From Streptomyces lydicus (GTDB lineage Bacteria > Actinomycetota > Actinomycetes > Streptomycetales > Streptomycetaceae), in assembly GCF_000717345.1 (NCBI RefSeq), contig NZ_JNZA01000003.1, forward strand, positions 1 through 64,000: a DNA stretch of 64,000 nt, written 5' to 3'. Shown here one piece after another: positions 27,499 through 35,248 of the stretch (position 1 is the stretch's first letter; each line of letters starts with the position of its first letter). The notes beneath the pieces are model-generated. The model did no database searches. It was not told the origin of the DNA and worked only from the letters and a program-made list of their open reading frames with translations. The translations under genes and the position numbers were made by a program.

Positions 27499-28950
27499 GT
27501 GAGCGATACCCGAGCACAGACCCCCACTCTCGAAGCACCGGCCGACGCGCCGCGGAAGCCCGCCGTTCCGGCGCTGCTGACCCCTCTCGGTCTGCTGACC
27601 GTCCTGCTGGGCGCCGCCCTGCCCATGATCGACTTCTTTATCGTCAACGTCGCCCTGCCGACCATCGACCACGACCTGCACGCGGGCCCCGCGATGCTGG
27701 AGATGGTGGTGGCCGGATACGGCGTCGCCTACGCCACGCTCCTCGTCCTGGGCGGCCGGCTCGGCGACATGGTCGGCCGCCGCCGGCTGTTCCTGTGGGG
27801 CCTGGCCACCTTCGGCCTGACCTCGCTGGCCTGCGGTCTCGCCCCGGACGCCGGCACGCTGGTGGCCGCCCGGGTCACCCAGGGCGCCGCGGCCGCGCTG
27901 CTGCTGCCGCAGGTGCTGGCCACCATCCAGGCCACGACCTCCGGCAAGCGGCGCGCCCGGGCCCTCAGCCTGTACGGCGGCACGGCCGGCGTCTCCAGCG
28001 CCGTCGGCCAGGTGCTCGGCGGGCTGCTGGTCTCCGTCGACCTGGCGGGTACCGGCTGGCGTGCGGTCTTCTTGGTGAACGTGCCGATCGCGGCGGCGGC
28101 CTGGCTACTGGCCGCCCGTACGGTGCCCGAGACCCGCTCGCCGCGCCCGAGCCGCGTCGACGGCCCCGGTACCGCGCTGCTGGCCGCCACCCTGATCACG
28201 CTGCTGCTGCCGCTGACCGAGGGGCGGGCGGCCGGCTGGCCCCTGTGGTCCTGGCTCCTGCTGGCCGTCTTCCCCTTCGTCGGCACCGCGTTCGTCCTGG
28301 TCGAGCGGCGGGCCGAGCGTTCCGGGCGCACGCCGCTGGTGCCGCCCTCGCTCCTGCGCATCCCGTCCGTGAACAGCGGGCTGGCCATGATCGTCCCGTT
28401 CTCGGTGGGCTTCGGCGGGTTCATGTTCGTGGTGGCCGTCGCCCTGCAGAACGGCCTGCGCTACGGCCCGTTCGCGGCCGGTCTGTCGCTGGTGCCGCTC
28501 TGCGCGACCTTCTTCATCGCCTCGCTCGCCGGGCCGCGGCTGGTCGGCCGCTTCGGACGGCGGGTGGTGATCGCCGGTTCGCTGATCCAGGGCGCCGGGC
28601 TGATCGCGCTGGCGCTGACCGTGCACGCGAGCTGGCCCGGTACCTCGGTGGCCGGTCTCGCGCCGAGCATGGCGGTCCTGGGCTTCGGGCAGGGCATGGT
28701 GCTGCCGGTTCTGATGCGCATCGTGCTGAGCGAACTGCCGGTGGCGCAGGCGGGCGTGGGCGGCGGCGCGATGGTCACCACCCAGCAGTCCGGGCTCGCG
28801 CTGGGCGTGGCGACCCTGGGCACCCTCTTCCTCTCGCTGCTGCCGAGCGTCGGCATCCGCGATGCGCTGCTCGCCGCCCTGCTGACCCAGCTGGCGATCG
28901 TCGCGGGGACCACGGCGCTCGCCCTGCGGCTGCCGCGTTCCGTGCGCTGA
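27499..28950 (+). CDS. MFS transporter, DHA2 (14-helix) exporter type
   Basis: 483 aa, GTG start. Helix 1 has GAALPMIDFFIVNVALPTID; motif A reads GGRLGDMVGRRRLFLWG; motif C falls in YGGTAGVSSAVGQVLGGLLV. About 14 membrane segments are readable. It is a proton-coupled drug or metabolite exporter of unknown substrate, probably regulated by the divergent MmyB-like protein. It is related to, but clearly distinct from, the exporter at 24970. Confidence 0.88.
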   Translation: MSDTRAQTPTLEAPADAPRKPAVPALLTPLGLLTVLLGAALPMIDFFIVNVALPTIDHDLHAGPAMLEMVVAGYGVAYATLLVLGGRLGDMVGRRRLFLWGLATFGLTSLACGLAPDAGTLVAARVTQGAAAALLLPQVLATIQATTSGKRRARALSLYGGTAGVSSAVGQVLGGLLVSVDLAGTGWRAVFLVNVPIAAAAWLLAARTVPETRSPRPSRVDGPGTALLAATLITLLLPLTEGRAAGWPLWSWLLLAVFPFVGTAFVLVERRAERSGRTPLVPPSLLRIPSVNSGLAMIVPFSVGFGGFMFVVAVALQNGLRYGPFAAGLSLVPLCATFFIASLAGPRLVGRFGRRVVIAGSLIQGAGLIALALTVHASWPGTSVAGLAPSMAVLGFGQGMVLPVLMRIVLSELPVAQAGVGGGAMVTTQQSGLALGVATLGTLFLSLLPSVGIRDALLAALLTQLAIVAGTTALALRLPRSVR

Positions 28951-28988
28951 CCTGCGGAAAGGCGCACGGGGACACCTGGGCTCACACG

Positions 28989-29024
28989 TGACGGCTGACA
29001 GATATTGAAATCTGTCAGCCGTCA
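28989..29024. promoter_or_regulatory. 36-bp perfect dyad between exporter and aldo/keto reductase
   Basis: Arms TGACGGCTGACAGAT and ATCTGTCAGCCGTCA (15 bp, no mismatch) with centre ATTGAA. It starts 38 bases after the MFS stop and 165 bases before the reductase. It may be a terminator, but the AT-rich centre and a TTGAAA -35-like box inside (29005-29010) also suit an operator. The TetR gene downstream is a candidate ligand. Confidence 0.5.
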
Positions 29025-29153
29025 TGCCATGCTGAATGCACGAAGGATCCCGACGGTTTCTCCCGTTGACCGCCGGCGCCGCCACCGCCGTGCGGGCCCC
29101 TCCGGCACCCGCCGGATCCCCTCCGACCTCCCCTTCTCATTCAGGAGCACACA

Positions 29154-30158
29154 GTGCAGACCCGCACCCTGGGCACCACCGGCCCACAGATTTCCGCCCT
29201 CGGCCTCGGCTGCATGGGCATGTCCGCCCTCTACGGCGACAGCGACCGCGCCGAGTCCCTCGCCACTGTCCACGCGGCCCTCGACGCCGGCGTCACCCTG
29301 CTCGACACCGGCGACTTCTACGGCATGGGCCACAACGAACTCCTCATCAACGAGGCCCTGCGCACCGCCCCCGCGGCGGCCCGCGAATCCGCCCGGATCA
29401 GCGTCAAGTTCGGCGCCCTGCGCACCGTCGAGGGCGGCTTCACCGGCTACGACGGCCGGCCCGCCGCGGTGAAGAACTTCGCCGCGTACTCCCTCCAGCG
29501 CCTGGGCACGGACCACATCGACATCTACCGCATCGCCCGGCTCGACCCGGACGTCCCGGTCGAGGAGACCGTCGGCGCCATCGCCGAGCTGGTCGAGGCC
29601 GGCCATGTGCGGCACATCGGCCTCTCCGAGGTGGGCGCGGAGACCCTGCGCCGGGCCGCGGCCGTCGCCCCGATCTCCGACCTCCAGATCGAGTACTCCC
29701 TCCTCTCCCGCGGCATCGAGGACGCGATCCTGCCGACCGCCCGCGAACTGGGCATCGGCATCACCGCGTACGGCGTGCTGTCCCGCGGCCTGATCAGCGG
29801 CCACTTCAGCCGCGACCGCAAGCTCGCCGCGAACGACTTCCGCGGTATGAGCCCGCGGTTCCAGGGCGAGAACCTCGCGCGCAACCTCGACCTGGTGGAC
29901 GCGCTGCGCAAGATCGCCGAGCAGAAGGGCGTCTCGGTCGCCCAGATCGCCATCGCCTGGGTGCTCGCGCAGGGCGAGGACATAGTCCCGCTGGTCGGTG
30001 CCCGCCGCCGCGACCGGCTGTCCGAGGCACTCGGCGCCCTGGACGTCACGCTGGACGCGGAGGACCTGGCCGCGATCGAGCGGGCGGTCCCGGCCGATGC
30101 CGCCGCCGGCGCGCGCTATCCGGCCGCGCAGATGGCCCACCTCGACAGCGAGCGCTGA
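29154..30158 (+). CDS. Aldo/keto reductase family oxidoreductase
   Basis: 334 aa, GTG start 10-15 bases after an AGGAG. A cytoplasmic NADPH-dependent barrel: LGLGCMGMSALYG at the start, catalytic Asp and Tyr in DTGDFYGMG, catalytic Lys in ISVKFG, and a cofactor-binding end SVAQIAIAWVLAQG. The usual His of the tetrad (QHRVD in most relatives) is Ala here (IYRIARLDPDVP); a sub-branch of the family shares this. The substrate is unknown. It is followed by a TetR regulator on the same strand. Confidence 0.88.
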   Translation: MQTRTLGTTGPQISALGLGCMGMSALYGDSDRAESLATVHAALDAGVTLLDTGDFYGMGHNELLINEALRTAPAAARESARISVKFGALRTVEGGFTGYDGRPAAVKNFAAYSLQRLGTDHIDIYRIARLDPDVPVEETVGAIAELVEAGHVRHIGLSEVGAETLRRAAAVAPISDLQIEYSLLSRGIEDAILPTARELGIGITAYGVLSRGLISGHFSRDRKLAANDFRGMSPRFQGENLARNLDLVDALRKIAEQKGVSVAQIAIAWVLAQGEDIVPLVGARRRDRLSEALGALDVTLDAEDLAAIERAVPADAAAGARYPAAQMAHLDSER

Positions 30159-30185
30159 CCGCAGCGCGGGCGAGGGCGACGGCCA

Positions 30186-30204
30186 GGTACCGTCCGTAGG
30201 TACC
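30186..30204. promoter_or_regulatory. Paired GGTACC sites before the TetR gene
   Basis: GGTACC at 30186-30191 and 30199-30204, seven bases apart, forming a dyad because each hexamer is self-complementary. It is a weak candidate for a TetR autoregulatory site. Confidence 0.3.
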
Positions 30205-30248
30205 ACCACCGCCGCCCCGCGCGCTCCCCCGAAAGGCCGGCCCGCCCC

Positions 30249-30830
30249 ATGCCCCCCGAGACGTTGACCCCCGAGCGCATCCTCGAAGCCACCGAGGAGG
30301 TACTGCGCCGCTACGGCCCCGCCAAGGCCACGGTCGTCGATGTGGCGCGCGCCCTGGGCGTCAGCCACGGCAGCGTCTACCGCCACTTCCGCACGAAGGC
30401 GGCGCTGCGCGAGGCGGTCACGGCGCGTTGGCTGGAGCGGACGAGCCAGAAGCTGTCGGCGATCGTGACGGAGGACGGCCCGGCACCGGAGCGGCTGGAC
30501 CGCTGGCTGACCACCCTGTTCGAGGCCAAGCGGCACAAGGCCGGTGATGATCCCGAACTGTTCGCCACCTATATGACCTTGATCGGCGAGAGCGGCGGAG
30601 CGGTCGACCGCCACGTCACCGACCTGGAGTCGCAGCTCACGACGATCATCGAGGCCGGGGTCAGCGAGGGCGCCTTCCACACGCCCGCACCGGCCACCAC
30701 CGCGCGCGCCGTCTTCGACGCCACCGGCCGCTTCCATGACCCGTGTTACGCCGCGGAGTGGTCCCGCCCGGAAATCACCGCCGACTTCGAAGCGGTCCGC
30801 AATCTGGTCCTACGCGGCCTCCGCGGCTGA
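30249..30830 (+). CDS. TetR-family transcriptional regulator
   Basis: 193 aa. The N-terminal HTH (ILEATEEVLRRYG, ATVVDVARALGVSHGSVYRHFRTKAAL) is textbook TetR. The C-terminal helices (LDRWLTTLFEAKRHKA, ARAVFDATGRFHDPCY) are the ligand pocket. It lies 90 bases behind the aldo/keto reductase and may control it. Confidence 0.9.
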   Translation: MPPETLTPERILEATEEVLRRYGPAKATVVDVARALGVSHGSVYRHFRTKAALREAVTARWLERTSQKLSAIVTEDGPAPERLDRWLTTLFEAKRHKAGDDPELFATYMTLIGESGGAVDRHVTDLESQLTTIIEAGVSEGAFHTPAPATTARAVFDATGRFHDPCYAAEWSRPEITADFEAVRNLVLRGLRG

Positions 30831-30887
30831 GACACCTCCGGAGGTCGCCCGAATCGGGAGCCGGAGAGGCACGGTCGGACGGGGCAT

Positions 30888-31110
30888 GTGCGCAGGGTGT
30901 CCGGTCAACTGGCTGATGTCCTGCGGACGGACATTCGCACCCGGCACGGAGAAGCGGTCCTGCTCCGGCCGGTCACGGTGGAGGACGTACCCGCGCTGAT
31001 GCCGATGTTCCGCGCCGCCGTGACCACCCGGCTGACGGGCGGACACGACGACGGGGAGCCCGACGAGCCGCAGCTACGGGCCTGGTACGGCACCCGCGGT
31101 GATCAGGAAT
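30888..31110 (+). pseudogene. Truncated GNAT-like acetyltransferase fragment (tentative)
   Basis: Codons from about 30900 read LADVLRTDIRTRHGEAVLLRPVTVEDVPALMPMFRAAVTTRL, which looks like the first strand and helix of a GNAT N-acetyltransferase. After about 31110 the frame becomes low-complexity Arg/Pro/Gly with no acetyl-CoA-binding motif. I read it as a gene that has lost its 3' two thirds. The match is by pattern only. Confidence 0.4.
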
Positions 31111-31266
31111 GGTCCCGGCACCGCGGCCGCCCCGGAAGCCCGCCCGACGTGCCCGGAAACCGGCCCGGACCTCCCGGCACCTGCGCCCGGGGTGCCCAGG
31201 CCGTGTCCGACGGGTCAGCGAGCCTGCTGTGGGGGCAGTGGGGCCGTGAGCTGGCCGGCGGAGCGG

Positions 31267-31776
31267 TCAGCGTCCGTACGGGGGTGGCGGTTCCGCGACG
31301 GCATGCCTGCGGGACCGAAGGGTGGCGAGGCCGAAGGCCAGTCCTCCGGCGATGAACCAGGGGTTCCAGAGGGCCAGCGTCCAAGCGCGCTGCCCCACAC
31401 TCACGGAGGTGTTCAGATCCGTTGCGTTGGTCAGCAGCAGCACCTCGATACCGATGCCACGGACCAGCAGGAGGGCACTGACACCCCATCCCAACCACCT
31501 GGCCAGCAGAGCGGGAACGCCCCGGAGCCGGGGCCGGGCAAGCAGCCATGCCAGCAGCGCGCCGAGGAGGCAGAGTGCACCCACACCCCACAAACCGGCC
31601 ACCACGAACCACAGCGGGCGCGTGGTGGCCAGCGGACCGGCGGAGATGCTCAGCCCCACCTCACCGCCCACGGCCCAGTAGAAGTGCAACCCGGCGAACG
31701 CGGCCGCCCACGAGCAGGCGATACGCCCCCACAGCGTGGACGGTTCCGCACCCGTTCGCTCCGGTTGGCGCCTCAC
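31267..31776 (-). CDS. DUF3995-type integral membrane protein
   Basis: 169 aa, GTG start overlapping the TGA of the upstream gene (GTGA). Four membrane segments are visible, beginning WAAAFAGLHFYWAVGG. The Tyr-Trp-Ala motif near the first helix and the closing WTLALWNPWFIAGGLAFGL resemble DUF3995 proteins. Function unknown. Likely co-transcribed with the DUF6191 gene. Confidence 0.65.
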   Translation of the reverse strand: MRRQPERTGAEPSTLWGRIACSWAAAFAGLHFYWAVGGEVGLSISAGPLATTRPLWFVVAGLWGVGALCLLGALLAWLLARPRLRGVPALLARWLGWGVSALLLVRGIGIEVLLLTNATDLNTSVSVGQRAWTLALWNPWFIAGGLAFGLATLRSRRHAVAEPPPPYGR

Positions 31777-32129
31777 CGCCGGCCCTCACCGGCATCGCGC
31801 CGGTCAGCGCACGGGCCGCCCGCTTCCTGCGGCACCACGACGAACGCGGTGCCCTTGATCAGGTCGATGCTGGAGCGGGGCGGCGCACCGTCACTCTCGT
31901 CGTCCCGCCGGAGCAGCTCCACCCGCCGCTGCTCCAGCTCCACCGTCTTGTTTCCGTTCACGACCGCCGTGAATTCATCGAAGGCGGTGTTCGACAACGA
32001 CCGCCCCGTGCGCCTGCGGAGCCACGGGATCAAGCCCAGCCCCGTGAACCCTCGCCACGCGCTCTCCACCAGGGCGAACAAGGCCAGCAGCCCCGCCAAG
32101 GCCGGGAACGACATGAGCCAGACCGTCAC
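31773..32129 (-). CDS. DUF6191-like protein with N-terminal membrane anchor
   Basis: 118 aa from the GTG at 32129, preceded by GAGGGG. The frame also extends to a TTG at 32153 without a ribosome binding site. One membrane helix (ALAGLLALFALVESAW) is followed by a cytoplasmic tail with AFDEFTAVVNGNKTVELEQRR and RDDESDGAPPRSSIDL. The F-DE-TAV-x-GK-x-VELEQ pattern matches DUF6191. No function is known. Confidence 0.6.
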   Translation of the reverse strand: MTVWLMSFPALAGLLALFALVESAWRGFTGLGLIPWLRRRTGRSLSNTAFDEFTAVVNGNKTVELEQRRVELLRRDDESDGAPPRSSIDLIKGTAFVVVPQEAGGPCADRRDAGEGRR

Positions 32130-32591
32130 AGATGACCCCTCATCGTCCAGCAACGCAATTGGCTTCCGGAAATCGGCGGAAGGGTCGGCGTCGTTCTCAT
32201 CGGACGCGCGGACCGGGAGAACTCGGAGTTCCGGACATCGGTCCGCGCATGGACCGCCCGCACAGACACTCCGGCACCCGTCGCAGAAGATTCGTATGCG
32301 CTGATTGCCATGGGATCACTGTTCTGGACCCGCAGCGCACAGGCATCGGGCCGACGCATGATCCGCTTCCCCCATGCGGCGGAGGCACAGCCATGGAGAT
32401 CCGCCGCAAGGAGGAGTGCCATGAGAGCAGGCCGACTACCGCTATCTGACAGGACGCAACAGCCACATTGAGGTGGGGGCTTCGGGGCTGGACGAGCGCT
32501 GGCAACGAGGCGTTGAGGCTCAACGGCCCGAAGCGGACTCGCAAGCATGGAGGGTTAGGGTGTCCCGGCGATCACCTCGTAGGGCGCCTCG
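32130..32591. other. 462-base region with coding-like but broken frames
   Basis: A plus-strand frame with no start codon reads GGRVGVVLIGRADRENSEF and later SYALIAMGSLFWTRS around 32170-32340. Another near 32430-32520 reads DYRYLTGRNSHIEVGA. Both have protein-like composition. A strong ribosome binding site (GGAGG at 32411-32415) precedes an ATG at 32420 that opens only 16 codons. Decayed gene pieces are the likeliest content. Confidence 0.35.
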
Positions 32592-33074
32592 ATGGCACTT
32601 TCACCGGAAATCGCGGGAGGGGCGGGCAAGCAGGTGGACAGTGACCTGCGGCATGCATCTGTCATGGCGCTCGGCGAGCTCGGGCGAAGTCACGACTACC
32701 GCGACCGGGCGGATGCCGGTCACGGCCTGGCAGGGTTCGCCGAGATGCAGACGGCCCTTGGGCCGCTGCTGGGGCTCGTACTCGACCCGGATGACACCTT
32801 CGTCACCCGGCGGACCGCGGAAGCCTTGCTCCGGCGAAAGGACAGGGTCGGGCTGACGGTAGTCGCGTCCGCACTGGCCGTCGCCGATTCGCATCACAGC
32901 GAGTGGATCCACACCGCGATCGTCGATGTATTCAGCGTCTTCTCCGACGATCGGGACCACGCGATACAGCTGTGCGAGGAGATGTCACGGGGCGCCGACG
33001 AGCGCGTTGCCCTGGGAGCCCGTCAGCTGCAGGAAATTCTGGCAGAGATCGATCCCGTTCTTCGCCCTGCATAG
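32592..33074 (+). CDS. HEAT-repeat-like protein
   Basis: 160 aa. Helical pairs are readable: RHASVMALGELGR, then ALGPLLGLVLDPDDTFVTRRTAEALLRRKD, then VALGARQLQEILAEID. This spacing fits two or three HEAT-type repeats forming a small protein-binding solenoid. No signal peptide. No strong ribosome binding site precedes the ATG. Similar orphan proteins occur in streptomycetes; no role is assigned. Confidence 0.6.
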   Translation: MALSPEIAGGAGKQVDSDLRHASVMALGELGRSHDYRDRADAGHGLAGFAEMQTALGPLLGLVLDPDDTFVTRRTAEALLRRKDRVGLTVVASALAVADSHHSEWIHTAIVDVFSVFSDDRDHAIQLCEEMSRGADERVALGARQLQEILAEIDPVLRPA

Positions 33075-33133
33075 TGGGCGGAGTCGCGGCCTGCAGTGCC
33101 CTCATCGTGCGCCACCGGCCCGCACGGTGTGCG

Positions 33134-33412
33134 CTACCGGACCCGCCGGTAGCTGCTGCCGTCCTTCGGGCGGGCCAGCAGACCTGCCACGACCAGATAC
33201 CGGCGCAGCGCCGAGCAGTCTTCGTGCACGGTCAGCAGCGCCTCGTTGACCTCGCGCTCGCTGTACTCCCGGTCCCGCTCGAACAGCGTCTCCGTGAGGT
33301 GGACGAGCAACTGCTCGCGCCGGGCCGCCTTCCGCGGAATCGCCGTCAACCGCCCGCGGGAGAACAGGGCGGCCACGCCCTGCGCTCTGTCGCTCGTTCC
33401 CTGAGGTGTCAT
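33134..33412 (-). CDS. DUF2087 domain protein
   Basis: 92 aa, ATG at 33412 with GGGAGAGG upstream. The sequence LFSRGRLTAIPRKAARREQLLVHLTETLFERDREYSEREVNEAL is the DUF2087 winged-helix-like pattern, ending DCSALRRYLVVAGLLARPKDG. Probably nucleic-acid-binding by fold; role unknown. Confidence 0.8.
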   Translation of the reverse strand: MTPQGTSDRAQGVAALFSRGRLTAIPRKAARREQLLVHLTETLFERDREYSEREVNEALLTVHEDCSALRRYLVVAGLLARPKDGSSYRRVR

Positions 33413-33474
33413 GCCGGGCAGCCTCTCCCGTACGCCACCGGCCGGCAACGCATTTTCGGCGGCAGCACGACGAA

Positions 33475-33510
33475 GGGCCCGCCCACGGCCGTATGACCGA
33501 GGACGGGCCC
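33475..33510 (-). terminator. Hairpin downstream of the carboxypeptidase gene
   Basis: GGGCCCG (33475-33481) and CGGGCCC (33504-33510), 18-53 bases after the stop of the gene at 33528. Loop of 22 bases with additional internal pairing potential. Confidence 0.4.
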
Positions 33511-33527
33511 CACACCCGGTATGCCCG

Positions 33528-34421
33528 TTACTTCTTGAAGCCGTAGTCCAGCAGCTTCTTCGCGTCGGCCGTGCGGTTGGGGACCGACGAGGACGCGAGG
33601 ACCGCACCGATGACGGTCTTGCCGTTCCGGGTGGCGGCGAAGACCAGGCAGTACTTGGCCTCCGGACCCGAGCCGGTCTTCACGCCGATGGTGCCCGCGT
33701 AGCTGCCGAGCAGAGTGTTGGTGTTGTCCCACGTCATGTAGCGGTAGCCGCCGCTCTTCGTGGTGACCTTCTGCTTGGTCGACTTGGTGCCCACGACCGT
33801 ACGGAACGTGGAGTACTTCATCGCGTTGCTGGCGAGCTTGGTCAGGTCGCGCGGCGTGGAGTAGTTCGAGCCGTGCCCGATGCCGTCGAACGAGTCGAAG
33901 TGCGTGTTCGTCAGGCCGAGGCTCTTGGCGGTGGCGTTCATCTTGCCGATGAACGACTTCACCCGCGCGTCCCGGGTGGACCCGGAGCCGAACTTGTCGG
34001 CCAGCGCGTACGCCGCGTCGCAGCCGGACGGCAGCATCAAGCCGTACAGCAGCTGGCGGACGGAGACCTTGTCGCCGACGATCAGCCGGGCCGACGAGGC
34101 CCAGTTGTTGTTGACGATGTAGTCGCTGTACGCCTTCTGGACCGTGACCTTGGAGTCAAGATTCAGATTCGGCTGCCCGAGTACCACCCGGGCAGTCATG
34201 ATCTTGGTGGTGGAGCCGGTCGAGCGACGGGTGTCCGCCGCCTTGGTGAACAGGGACTTGCCCGTGCCGTTGTTCATCACGAAACCGCCCGCGGCGGTGA
34301 TCGTGGGCGTCGGGAGCGTGGCGGCCTGCGCCGGAGCGGCGAACGCCCCGGCGGTGAGGACGGCTCCAGCGGTGATGGCGACCGCAGAGACGCGACGAAT
34401 GCCCTTAATGCCGGTTTTCAA
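33528..34421 (-). CDS. D-alanyl-D-alanine carboxypeptidase (peptidase S11)
   Basis: 297 aa from the TTG at 34421. I chose this start because GGAG lies eight bases upstream and the product then opens with a standard signal peptide (MKTGIKGIRRVSAVAITAG, cleavage after APAQA). It trims stem-peptide D-Ala in the cell wall outside the membrane. Motifs: STTK (Ser-x-x-Lys), KTGSG (KTG box). The middle motif reads SGC where the S11 family usually has SGN. Length is short for S11, with no C-terminal anchor. A longer ATG frame exists at 34478 but adds no ribosome binding site. Confidence 0.88.
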   Translation of the reverse strand: MKTGIKGIRRVSAVAITAGAVLTAGAFAAPAQAATLPTPTITAAGGFVMNNGTGKSLFTKAADTRRSTGSTTKIMTARVVLGQPNLNLDSKVTVQKAYSDYIVNNNWASSARLIVGDKVSVRQLLYGLMLPSGCDAAYALADKFGSGSTRDARVKSFIGKMNATAKSLGLTNTHFDSFDGIGHGSNYSTPRDLTKLASNAMKYSTFRTVVGTKSTKQKVTTKSGGYRYMTWDNTNTLLGSYAGTIGVKTGSGPEAKYCLVFAATRNGKTVIGAVLASSSVPNRTADAKKLLDYGFKK

Positions 34422-34582
34422 ATTGACTACTCCAAATACCCCTGCAGTGCGGCCCATATGAGAAAGCCGCTCGCTCATGAGACGCGTGAGAAGGGCTGAT
34501 GGATGCGCCCGGGGACGGCTTTGTTACCGGACTAATGCACTACGCCCCGCCTCACCGCTCAGCCGCCCCCCGAAACCCCGCG

Positions 34583-35248
34583 CTACGGCTGGTCGCCGAC
34601 CCCCAGGAAGTGCAGCACCGCCAGCACCCGGCGGTGATCAGCGTCCGCCCTCGGCAGGTCCAGCTTCGCCAGAATGTTGTTGATGTGCTTGGCGACCGCG
34701 CTCTCGCTGACCACCAGACCGGCGGCGATCCCCGCATTGGAGCGGCCCTCGGCCATCAGGGCGAGCACCTCCCGCTCACGGGCCGTCAGCCGCTCCAACG
34801 GGTCGCTCGACCGCCGCACCAGCAACTGCGCGACGACCTGCGGGTCGAGCGCGGTACCGCCGTCCGCCACCCTCCGCAGCGCCTCGATGAACTCCTCGAC
34901 GTCCGCGACCCGTTGCTTGAGCAGATATCCGACGCCGCTGGTGTTGGCCGCGAGCAGATCGGCGGCGTAGCGCTCCTCGACGTACTGCGAGAGCAGCAAA
35001 ACGGCGGTCGACGGCCACTTCTGCCTGATCGCCAGGGCGGCCCGCACCCCTTCGTCGGTGAAGCCCGGCGGCATCCGCACGTCCACCACCGCGAGGTCAG
35101 GGCGGTGCTCCTCGACCGCGGCGAGCAGCCCCGGCGCGTCCCCCGCCTCGGCCGCCACCTCGAAGCCGGCCATCTCCACCACCTTGACCAGCCCGATCCG
35201 CAACAGCACGGAATCCTCGGCGATCACGGCACGCCTCACCTCGGGCAC
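34583..35248 (-). CDS. NarL/LuxR-type response regulator
   Basis: 221 aa. The receiver domain has the acidic pair (IAEDS), the phospho-acceptor Asp in LAVVDVRMPP and a Lys in YLLKQ. The C-terminal LuxR HTH reads LTAREREVLALMAEGRSNAGIAAGLVVSESAVAKHINNILAKL. The GTG at 35248 follows GGAG closely; a GTG at 35239 overlapping the kinase stop is an alternative. It is the partner of the kinase directly upstream. Confidence 0.93.
   Translation of the reverse strand: MPEVRRAVIAEDSVLLRIGLVKVVEMAGFEVAAEAGDAPGLLAAVEEHRPDLAVVDVRMPPGFTDEGVRAALAIRQKWPSTAVLLLSQYVEERYAADLLAANTSGVGYLLKQRVADVEEFIEALRRVADGGTALDPQVVAQLLVRRSSDPLERLTAREREVLALMAEGRSNAGIAAGLVVSESAVAKHINNILAKLDLPRADADHRRVLAVLHFLGVGDQP

Noticed and set aside
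28989..29024. Phage attachment site
   Set aside because: No integrase, tRNA or matching direct repeat in the window.
34422..34478. ATG at 34478 as start of the carboxypeptidase
   Set aside because: It would bury the signal peptide behind 19 extra residues and lacks a ribosome binding site; TTG at 34421 has both.
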